Positions 1 to 4,693 of a stretch of 5,028 nt of DNA are shown piece by piece (position 1 is the first letter of the stretch; the number at the start of each line of letters is the position of its first letter). The stretch covers positions 1 to 5,028 of the forward strand of contig JAJPDY010000104.1 of the NCBI GenBank assembly GCA_023252395.1. Direction: 5' to 3'. Under the pieces are notes generated by a model. It saw only the letters and a program-made list of their open reading frames with translations. It was not told where the DNA came from and ran no database searches. Source of the DNA: Nitrososphaera sp. (GTDB lineage: Archaea > Thermoproteota > Nitrososphaeria > Nitrososphaerales > Nitrososphaeraceae). A program made the translations under genes and the position numbers.

Positions 1-1046
1 TTTGTCCATTTGCCATCGCCATTTACTGCACCAGTGTATTTCCAGTCTTGCTCATTGCTTCCAAGCAAAAGCGCTATGGCGCCAGTGACAAACGGTGTGG
101 CCATCGATGTGCCACTTGAGAGCCGATACTCGCCGCCGGGCCAAGTTGACTTGATCGCAGAGCCCGGCGCCACGATCTCAACCTCGCTTCCAGTTAGCGA
201 AAATGACGATAGCTTGTTGTCTTCATTTACAGAGCCGACTCCTATCACGTCTTTGTACGCCGCCGGGTAGAGCACTCCTTCGCCATTGCCGTTGCCCACA
301 GCAGCCACAAGTATTAGCCCATCGTCGTATGCGGTGCTTACTGCTTTCGCGAGGGCCATGCTGCCGCCTTCGCCCGTGATGCTCATGGTGACAATGTCCA
401 TGTGATTTTCTATGGCCCAGTCAATGCCCTCGACAAGGCCACTAAACGACCCTTTCCCTTTGCTGTCAGATACCTTTACTGCGTAGAGCTCTGCATCAGG
501 CGCAACGCCCACTACGCCCTTGCCGTTTCTTGCCGCAGCAAGTATGCCGGCAACGTGTGTGCCGTGCCCGTTGTCGTCCATCGGGTCGTTATCGTTGTTA
601 ATGAAATCATGCCCTCCCTTGTAGTTTGGAGCGAGATCGGGGTGCTTGTAGTCAATGCCCGTATCAAGCACGCCTATCTTGACACCCTTGCCCGTGTAGT
701 TTGACAGGTGCACCGGCTCTGCTTCAATATCCTGCAACCCCCAAGAGCTAGAATATTCTATGGAGGTGGATGCATCAGCTTGCGCGATCTCTAACTGCCC
801 ATCGTCTTCAACAAACTCGACTGAAGGATCCTGCCTCAGGCTGCCAAGAGAGTCCTGCGAGAGGACTGCTTGCACCATTCCAAGCTCCTTGAATTCTGCG
901 GTCACTATGCCTCCCGCAGCGCGGACAGCTTCAGGATTGTACCTTCCGTCTGCGAAAGAGACAATCACCTTAGCGTACGAAGGCAACGCATGTGAGAAAG
1001 ATGAAAGCAATATCAATGCAATAAGCGGAAAAATAGTGTAGTACAA
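1..1046 (-). CDS. Secreted subtilisin-like serine protease (S8 family), 3' end outside window
   Basis: A secreted endopeptidase precursor; 348 codons are visible and the C-terminus lies beyond base 1. Residues 1-25 form a hydrophobic signal peptide with Ala-X-Ala-like cleavage options near A20 or A25. Residues about 24-88 look like an I9 inhibitor propeptide. The S8 domain begins near residue 100, with catalytic Asp in VLDTGID (D128), His in NGHGTHVAG (H161), the oxyanion-hole Asn in VGNGNG (N252) and Ser in SGTSMATPF (S314), all in normal order and spacing. The strand usually reading NMSLG is TMSITG here (220-225), so the S1 pocket may be atypical. The start is TTG at 1046: an in-frame TAA lies at 1061-1059, no ATG precedes the signal peptide, and TTG includes the whole hydrophobic segment. 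It is transcribed divergently from the beta-helix gene. Family assignment is very secure; substrate is unknown. Confidence 0.95.
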   Translation of the reverse strand, partial: MYYTIFPLIALILLSSFSHALPSYAKVIVSFADGRYNPEAVRAAGGIVTAEFKELGMVQAVLSQDSLGSLRQDPSVEFVEDDGQLEIAQADASTSIEYSSSWGLQDIEAEPVHLSNYTGKGVKIGVLDTGIDYKHPDLAPNYKGGHDFINNDNDPMDDNGHGTHVAGILAAARNGKGVVGVAPDAELYAVKVSDSKGKGSFSGLVEGIDWAIENHMDIVTMSITGEGGSMALAKAVSTAYDDGLILVAAVGNGNGEGVLYPAAYKDVIGVGSVNEDNKLSSFSLTGSEVEIVAPGSAIKSTWPGGEYRLSSGTSMATPFVTGAIALLLGSNEQDWKYTGAVNGDGKWT

Positions 1047-1068
1047 TTTTCCTAGAAATTATACTTCA

Positions 1069-1076
1069 TAATCTAT
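1069..1076 (-). promoter_or_regulatory. Putative TATA-like element of the protease gene
   Basis: Read on the minus strand this is ATAGATTA, centred about 27 bp before the TTG start at 1046, where a TATA box for a leaderless transcript would be. The match to the archaeal TATA consensus is only fair, and several other A/T-rich octamers lie nearby (for example TTATATGT around 1122-1129 on the minus strand), so the exact element is uncertain. Confidence 0.3.
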
Positions 1077-1130
1077 GATAATAGATATCTAGAACAATAT
1101 ACTGAGTGGTTCTACTACATATAACATTAA

Positions 1131-1154
1131 TTCTATAATGTGCCGGCTATAGAA
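1131..1154. repeat. Inverted repeat TTCTATA-N10-TATAGAA
   Basis: A perfect 7-bp inverted repeat with a 10-bp spacer (arm centres 17 bp apart) in the divergent promoter region. The spacing of less than two helical turns could suit a dimeric transcription factor, but it could also be chance in AT-rich DNA. A second, looser pair (TAGAAC/GTTCTA, 13-bp spacer) lies just to the left at 1090-1114. Confidence 0.35.
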
Positions 1155-1267
1155 GATACATTATTTTTACAAATTCTATTGAAAAGATGGATTTGTAGGC
1201 ATGCTATTGGTGCTCAGGCTGCAATTGCCTTTAGCCGCGAATTTACTGGTAGAATCGTTGCGCCTTC

Positions 1268-1275
1268 TATTTAAT
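1268..1275 (+). promoter_or_regulatory. Putative TATA box of the beta-helix acyltransferase gene
   Basis: TATTTAAT is a good archaeal TATA-box match, centred about 28 bp before the TTG codon at 1300. That predicts transcription starting at or next to the TTG, giving a leaderless mRNA. It lies inside the reading frame that would be coding if ATG 1201 were the start, so it also argues for the shorter protein. Confidence 0.45.
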
Positions 1276-1299
1276 GCGGCGACTTTTGAGTCTCTTGTC

Positions 1300-2187
1300 T
1301 TGATAGTCGTATTCAAGGATGCGCCGCACTACCTGAGCAAGGTAATAGCCGGTGGAGATGACTGCCCTGCCAGCTCTATTAGCGTTCTTGGAAGGCCCCT
1401 CGTGCTATACAACATCTCAAAGCTTGCGCTGCGAAGCAAGATAGACGGCATCGTGCTACCAGAGGGCTTTTCGCACACGGCCAGCGTCATATCTGCAAGC
1501 TACCCGTCTATTCAGATCGACGAATATAGAGAAGGCAGGACGTTTGTCCAAGGTGCGGGCGACTTGCTTGAACTGCCGCTTAACTCGATCGTTGTCGATT
1601 CAGGCATGGGCGGCCTTGTGGCAGACCAGATCGTGTACCCGTGGGACCTCTTGAGGATAATGGGCAAGGTGCTTGAATCCGAGATAAAGGCATCTTCCAT
1701 ATCGCCCAACGCGACTGTTTCTGAATCATCGATAATCAGCGGCCCATGCATCATAGAGGATGGCGTGTTTATCGACGACTTTTGCAAGGTAAAGGGGCCG
1801 GCCTACATTGAAAAGAATTCTCGAGTAGGAACAGGAAGCCTTGTCAGGAACTGCATGATAGGCAAAGAGTCAAGCATCGGCTTTAACTGCGAACTGGCGC
1901 GCTCGTACCTGGCCGGCAAAGACAGGATTGCCCACCATAACGTAATTCTGGACAGCATCATCGGCGAGAACAGCTGGATGGGAGGCTACGTTGGCACCAC
2001 CAACGTATTGCTGAACAACCAGAACGTGAAGTACAAGGTGGGCGATAATCTAGTGGACACCGGCCTGCAGAACTTTGGTGCAGTTATCGGGGCCGGCTGT
2101 AACATCGGGGCCGGCGTCATAATACTTCCCGGCCGGTATATCCCGTCAAACTCTACGATCCAGGCCGGCGTGGTTGTCGCAAAGTAA
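1300..2187 (+). CDS. GlmU-like left-handed beta-helix acyltransferase with a degenerate nucleotidyltransferase domain
   Basis: Probable sugar-phosphate or amino-sugar acyltransferase, 295 aa from TTG 1300 (328 aa if ATG 1201 is used). From the TTG, residues 2-85 start with a hydrophobic beta-strand (IVVF) and include VLGRPLVLYN and a DGIVLPEG strand, resembling the start of a nucleotidyltransferase fold. The GxGxR nucleotide loop and the PK lysine motif are missing and the domain is roughly half normal size. YPWDLL (113-118) is the usual hinge into the helix. From about 132 to the end are hexapeptide repeats (IGKES, IGFNCELARSY, IIGEN, IGAGCN, IGAGV) with ARSYLAGKDRIAHHNV and VDTGLQNFGAVIG, closely matching the acetyltransferase half of archaeal GlmU-like proteins. 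I infer the first half no longer makes nucleotide sugars and the second half still transfers acyl groups; substrate unknown. TTG 1300 is preferred because the fold starts there and a TATA box sits about 28 bp upstream. Confidence 0.85.
   Translation: MIVVFKDAPHYLSKVIAGGDDCPASSISVLGRPLVLYNISKLALRSKIDGIVLPEGFSHTASVISASYPSIQIDEYREGRTFVQGAGDLLELPLNSIVVDSGMGGLVADQIVYPWDLLRIMGKVLESEIKASSISPNATVSESSIISGPCIIEDGVFIDDFCKVKGPAYIEKNSRVGTGSLVRNCMIGKESSIGFNCELARSYLAGKDRIAHHNVILDSIIGENSWMGGYVGTTNVLLNNQNVKYKVGDNLVDTGLQNFGAVIGAGCNIGAGVIILPGRYIPSNSTIQAGVVVAK
2086..2115 (+). repeat. Direct repeat of 12 bp at 18-bp period, within the beta-helix repeats
   Basis: ATCGGGGCCGGC occurs at 2086-2097 and again at 2104-2115. 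The 18-bp offset is exactly six codons, one hexapeptide of the left-handed beta-helix, and both copies encode IGAG. It is a nucleotide-level echo of the protein repeat, not a separate element. Confidence 0.8.
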
Positions 2188-2189
2188 TC

Positions 2190-2196
2190 TAATATA
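2190..2196 (+). promoter_or_regulatory. Putative TATA box of the thermonuclease gene
   Basis: TAATATA lies three bases after the upstream stop codon and is centred about 28-29 bp before the ATG at 2222. This suggests that the thermonuclease has its own, nearly leaderless transcript despite the 34-bp gap to the preceding gene. Read-through from upstream cannot be excluded. Confidence 0.45.
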
Positions 2197-2221
2197 GAAG
2201 AGAAAGGCTAAGCCGCATCAA

Positions 2222-3001
2222 ATGCAAAAGGCTCTGGCAATTGCCGCAGTTTTGCTGTCTGCCATAATAATGCCGCAGGCTCTTGCACAGGAGCAAGTCA
2301 GCGTGTCAGGGCTTGGCATCGTGGACGAAAAAGGCGCGCCAGTACAGAACGTCATGATAGGTGATTCAGTGTCAATCCAGTCTGTACTAAAAAACAACGA
2401 GCAGGAAGAGCAGGCTTTTGTCCAGATCATCCAAATTCAGGATTCTGACGGCTATGTGGTATTCTTGGCCTTGACAAACGGGATGCTTCAAAGCGACCAG
2501 ACGTTGCACACTGGTTGGCAGCCCGAAAAGGAGGGCAAATACACCATCCAGGCTTTTGTCTGGACAAACATAGACTCGCCACTGCCGCTGTCTCTTGCCG
2601 TGCAAAAAGTCACCATTGATGTTAAGACACAGACTAAGTGTTCAGGCTCGGCGTCATGCTTTGCAGGAACTGTAACCAAGATTACAGATGGCGACACTAT
2701 CAGGGTAGATAATGTCACGATAAGGCTTGCCCTTGTCAACACGCCGGAAAGAGGAGAACCCGGCTATTCTGAAGCTACCAAATTTACCGCTGCACTATGC
2801 TCGGTTGGATCTACCGCGCTGGTTGATGAAGACGACGGGCAGACGCAAGGAAGCTATGGCAGGATGGTGGCAAAGGTATATTGCGACGGCAAAATGCTAA
2901 ATGAAGAACTTTTGCGCGCAGACCATGCGGTGATGTACATGAGTTACTGCAAGGTCAGCGAATTTGCAGATGAAGAATGGGCGGTAGAATACGGATGCTA
3001 G
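2222..3001 (+). CDS. Secreted thermonuclease (staphylococcal nuclease family) with N-terminal beta-sandwich domain
   Basis: Exported phosphodiesterase that would cut DNA and RNA outside the cytoplasm; 259 aa. Residues 1-22 form a signal peptide ending ALA before QEQ. Residues about 25-135 look like an Ig-like beta-sandwich (GDSVSIQSVLKN, then GWQPEKEGKYTI and FVWT), a module I associate with secreted thaumarchaeal proteins. The nuclease domain is about 145-259: TDGDTI (D156, D158), IRLALVNTPE (R168, E176) and SYGRMVAKVYCDGKMLNEEL (R214) line up with D19/D21, R35, E43 and R87 of the S. aureus enzyme. The position of the calcium ligand D40 is Asn (N173). Six cysteines (140, 146, 193, 221, 243, 259) all fall after the first domain and suggest disulfides in an exported protein. 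Its stop codon overlaps that of the converging cyclophilin-like gene. Family is secure; activity with the Asn substitution is inferred. Confidence 0.93.
   Translation: MQKALAIAAVLLSAIIMPQALAQEQVSVSGLGIVDEKGAPVQNVMIGDSVSIQSVLKNNEQEEQAFVQIIQIQDSDGYVVFLALTNGMLQSDQTLHTGWQPEKEGKYTIQAFVWTNIDSPLPLSLAVQKVTIDVKTQTKCSGSASCFAGTVTKITDGDTIRVDNVTIRLALVNTPERGEPGYSEATKFTAALCSVGSTALVDEDDGQTQGSYGRMVAKVYCDGKMLNEELLRADHAVMYMSYCKVSEFADEEWAVEYGC
2998..3001. other. CTAG shared by two convergent stop codons
   Basis: The tetramer CTAG supplies TAG (2999-3001) to the rightward thermonuclease and TAG (complement of 2998-3000) to the leftward cyclophilin-like gene, so the genes overlap by four bases. There is no room for a terminator between them. 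Each transcript must therefore end inside the opposite gene or be antisense to its 3' end. Confidence 0.95.
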
Positions 3002-3408
3002 CGCAGCACTACCGGCACTTTTTTGCTGACGTGTGTTTTCTCCACAGATTTTAGAAAGTCCTGCACGTTTGCAGGCTTGGTCACTATCCTGCCTATTATG
3101 TTGACAGGCGAGTATGGCAGGATTTCGTTGCCCTTGCTCGCAGGCGTCGGGCCGTAAAACAGACAGAGGGCACTCCCTTCAGGCCAGTACGCGACATCTA
3201 GCAAGTTGACGATGGACTTGGCATTCTCTTCTTCGACTCTGACAGGAGTTTCGTCGGTGTACAGTTCGTCGCCCCACCTGTTGATTGTCATCTTTATTGG
3301 AAGGCTCTCAATTATTGCCTTTACAGTTTTTGGCGACTGCGAACCATTGAGCTCTATTGCAACTTTTTCGCCCAGCTCTGAAAATTCAAGTGACACGATT
3401 CTTTTCAT
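2998..3408 (-). CDS. Cyclophilin-like-fold protein (DUF369/TM1367 type)
   Basis: A small cytoplasmic protein of 136 aa with a cyclophilin-like beta-barrel, placed by the run RWGDELYTDETPVRV (44-58) and the signature DVAYWPEGSALCLFYGPTP (71-89), followed by SPVNIIGRI (100-108). Members of this family share the cyclophilin fold; prolyl isomerase activity has not, as far as I recall, been established for them, so no reaction is assigned. ATG 3408 is chosen because MKRIVSLEF leads straight into the first strand; TTG 3417 and GTG 3411 are in frame and would add only three residues or one. It lies 12 bp after the hjc stop with no evident promoter, so it is probably cotranscribed with hjc. The C-terminal tail (KKVPVVLR) ends at a TAG overlapping the stop of the opposite thermonuclease gene. 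Confidence 0.85.
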   Translation of the reverse strand: MKRIVSLEFSELGEKVAIELNGSQSPKTVKAIIESLPIKMTINRWGDELYTDETPVRVEEENAKSIVNLLDVAYWPEGSALCLFYGPTPASKGNEILPYSPVNIIGRIVTKPANVQDFLKSVEKTHVSKKVPVVLR

Positions 3409-3420
3409 CACGATCAATAA

Positions 3421-3963
3421 TCAAACAGGGTTTTTCAAGGTTGTACCCTGCATCGCGCTGATTGGCGCGGCCTTTTGAAATGGCATGGAGTAGCTTGGCA
3501 GGTCAAGTGATATTGTCTTGTTATTGTTCAAGGCGTACGTCTTGCCATCGTAGGTGCACTTTATTATCGGAAGATCGCCCCTGTTTGCGTCTGCAACAGA
3601 ATCAGCTATCTTGTAGTATTCAAGCAACTTGCGGCTCTCATAAACTGTCTTGTTCTTGCGCCTGAACCGTTTTTTGTTCATGAACTTGAATGCAAGTATG
3701 ATGTGCCGGGTAGAATAGACTCCAAACATGTCACGTATAACCATGCAGCGCTCAAGCTGGTCCTGCGGGACGTACAGTATGTCGCTTGTCCCGGACTTGG
3801 CTTCAATAGTAAGCAGTATGCTATCTATATTGTTGACTGCGACAATGTCTGGAAGGCCGGTTGACGAGCCGCCGAGTCGCCGGGCGTGCCAAGGTCCCCT
3901 GTTTAGTTTCTGGACAAGCGTGTGTTCAAAAGCATAGCCTCTGCTGCGGCGTATGTTTCCCAA
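3421..3963 (-). CDS. hjc: Holliday junction resolvase Hjc with C-terminal extension
   Basis: Archaeal structure-specific endonuclease that cuts four-way DNA junctions during recombination and fork repair, as a homodimer in the cytoplasm. The Hjc core occupies about residues 5-120: RSRGYAFEHTLVQKL with E13, then HARRLGGSSTGLPDIVAV with D39, then LLTIEAKSG with E54 and K56, giving the full E-D-ExK nuclease site, and VPQDQLERC, the usual helix after it. At 180 aa it is longer than the usual roughly 120-145; residues about 122-180 (with CTYDGKTY and LDLPSYSMPF) form an extension I do not recognise. TTG 3963 is the only usable start ahead of E13, and an in-frame TGA lies immediately upstream. A TATA-like element sits about 28 bp before it. 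The cyclophilin-like gene follows 12 bp downstream, probably in one transcript. Confidence 0.92.
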   Translation of the reverse strand: MGNIRRSRGYAFEHTLVQKLNRGPWHARRLGGSSTGLPDIVAVNNIDSILLTIEAKSGTSDILYVPQDQLERCMVIRDMFGVYSTRHIILAFKFMNKKRFRRKNKTVYESRKLLEYYKIADSVADANRGDLPIIKCTYDGKTYALNNNKTISLDLPSYSMPFQKAAPISAMQGTTLKNPV

Positions 3964-3987
3964 TCAGCTAGCGTTGAACATTTCATA

Positions 3988-3995
3988 TCTTTAAA
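3988..3995 (-). promoter_or_regulatory. Putative TATA box of hjc
   Basis: On the minus strand this reads TTTAAAGA (within CTTTAAAGATATG), a good archaeal TATA match centred about 28 bp before the TTG at 3963. It predicts a leaderless hjc transcript. It lies in the 81-bp divergent region shared with the translin gene and is distinct from the rightward element at 4014-4021. Confidence 0.5.
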
Positions 3996-4013
3996 GTTTG
4001 TCTGAGGCAAGTG

Positions 4014-4021
4014 TTTTTATT
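4014..4021 (+). promoter_or_regulatory. Putative TATA box of the translin-family gene
   Basis: TTTTTATT is centred about 27-28 bp before the ATG at 4045, predicting transcription starting within a few bases of the start codon. No Shine-Dalgarno-like sequence is evident directly before the ATG, in keeping with leaderless initiation. Confidence 0.5.
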
Positions 4022-4044
4022 GAAAACTGATTGTTCTAGGTCAT

Positions 4045-4659
4045 ATGTCAATACAGGGCTCGCTTGAAGAGATAGACAAAAGCCTCAAGGACGTGCAGGA
4101 CCGGCGCGAAAAACTGATCAAAGGAACACGCGACATAGTGATGCTCTGCAGCAAGTCGATAGTGGCGCTGCACCACAGCCAACTGGACGACGCAAGAGCC
4201 AAGATGGAGCAGGCAAAGACAATGCTTGAAGAGTTTCGCCAGTATGCCAAGCAAGATCTATACCGGTACATCGCGGTAGCAGAGCAGGAGCTTGTCGAAG
4301 CGTACTCGCTGAGCGCTGTAATGGAAGGCAGGCCAGTGCCTTCAATGAAGGACCTAGGCGTCACGGGCGAGTCGTACCTCACCGGCCTGCTTGACTGTGT
4401 CGGCGAGATAAAGCGGCTTGTGTACGACAGGATGAGATCGGGCAACGAAAAGGACGCAGAGAAGTTGTTTGCAACGATGGAAGAGATCTATAACGCGATA
4501 TACCCGTTCGCGGTCTATGACAACATTGTTTCCGGCCTCCGCAAAAAGCTCGACGTGGCAAGGATGCTTATCGAAGACATCAGGGCAGTTGTGACAGAAG
4601 AAAGCAGGAGGCGGGCAATCATTGGCGCGATCGACAGACTGGAAAAGAAAGTGAAATGA
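4045..4659 (+). CDS. Translin/TRAX-family RNA-binding protein, probable C3PO-type ribonuclease
   Basis: A 204-aa all-helical cytoplasmic protein of the archaeal translin family. Eukaryotic translin and TRAX form the C3PO complex, which removes siRNA passenger strands and trims tRNA leaders; archaeal homologues assemble into barrel-shaped octamers that cleave RNA. The TRAX catalytic acids appear conserved: QELVEA gives E82 and E85, matching QEYxEA of TRAX, and YLTGLLDCVGEIKR gives D117, matching its catalytic Asp, with E121 in the conserved GE pair. Other family features are an N-terminal helix rich in Lys, Arg and Glu, REKLIKGTRDIV (21-32), and YPFAVYDNIVSGLRKKLDVAR (153-173), which matches the translin C-terminal helix pair. 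Length is typical and ATG 4045 is the natural start. Archaeal members are sometimes annotated as haloacid dehalogenase superfamily; no HAD motif is present here. Divergent from hjc, with the twin-cysteine gene 34 bp downstream. Confidence 0.9.
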   Translation: MSIQGSLEEIDKSLKDVQDRREKLIKGTRDIVMLCSKSIVALHHSQLDDARAKMEQAKTMLEEFRQYAKQDLYRYIAVAEQELVEAYSLSAVMEGRPVPSMKDLGVTGESYLTGLLDCVGEIKRLVYDRMRSGNEKDAEKLFATMEEIYNAIYPFAVYDNIVSGLRKKLDVARMLIEDIRAVVTEESRRRAIIGAIDRLEKKVK

Positions 4660-4663
4660 AACT

Positions 4664-4671
4664 CATTTATC
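4664..4671 (+). promoter_or_regulatory. Putative TATA box of the twin Cx10C gene
   Basis: CATTTATC lies just after the translin stop codon, centred about 26-27 bp before the GTG at 4694. It supports GTG 4694 as a leaderless start and suggests the gene can be transcribed independently of the translin gene. Confidence 0.4.
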
Positions 4672-4693
4672 CTTAGATCGCCATTTTGCAATA

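Larger units (their letters stand above)
1047..1299. other. AT-rich divergent intergenic region with inverted repeats
   Basis: This 253-bp stretch lies between the divergent protease and beta-helix genes. Its left 150 bases are much richer in A and T than the flanking coding DNA. It should hold both promoters. I see short inverted repeats: TAGAAC at 1090-1095 with GTTCTA at 1109-1114, TTCTATA at 1131-1137 with TATAGAA at 1148-1154, the palindrome TAGATATCTA at 1082-1091, and TCATA/TATGA at 1066-1078. The portion 1201-1299 is open in frame with the downstream gene and has an ATG at 1201. Its translation is Leu-rich and nearly uncharged and lies before the first expected beta-strand of the enzyme, so I treat it as probably noncoding. 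No tRNA or other structured RNA was recognised. Confidence 0.6.

Noticed and set aside
10..1041. Forward-strand open frames of 86-100 codons inside the protease gene.
   Set aside because: The reverse strand encodes a continuous subtilase with all catalytic motifs; the forward frames are its shadows and show no domain.
1067..1069. ATG at 1069-1067 on the minus strand as the protease start.
   Set aside because: It is out of frame with the protease and reaches a stop after five codons; TTG 1046 is in frame and gives a full signal peptide.
1083..1200. A possible tRNA or small structured RNA in the AT-rich gap.
   Set aside because: No T-loop GTTCGA-like sequence, no acceptor-stem pairing and no convincing C/D-box pair were found; only short inverted repeats.
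1200..1274. An alternative forward frame here reads like a protein C-terminus (AIGAQAAIAFSREF, then a TAA at 1272-1274).
   Set aside because: It has no supported start, upstream sequence is AT-rich with no coding character, and it is only about 25 codons. It could be a gene remnant, but I recognise no family.
2086..2115. The 12-bp direct repeat as a mobile-element or attachment site.
   Set aside because: Its 18-bp period and IGAG coding match the hexapeptide repeat of the beta-helix, which explains it fully.
4045..4659. Calling this gene a haloacid dehalogenase superfamily protein.
   Set aside because: There is no DxDx(T/V) nucleophile motif or other HAD motif; sequence and length fit translin/TRAX.
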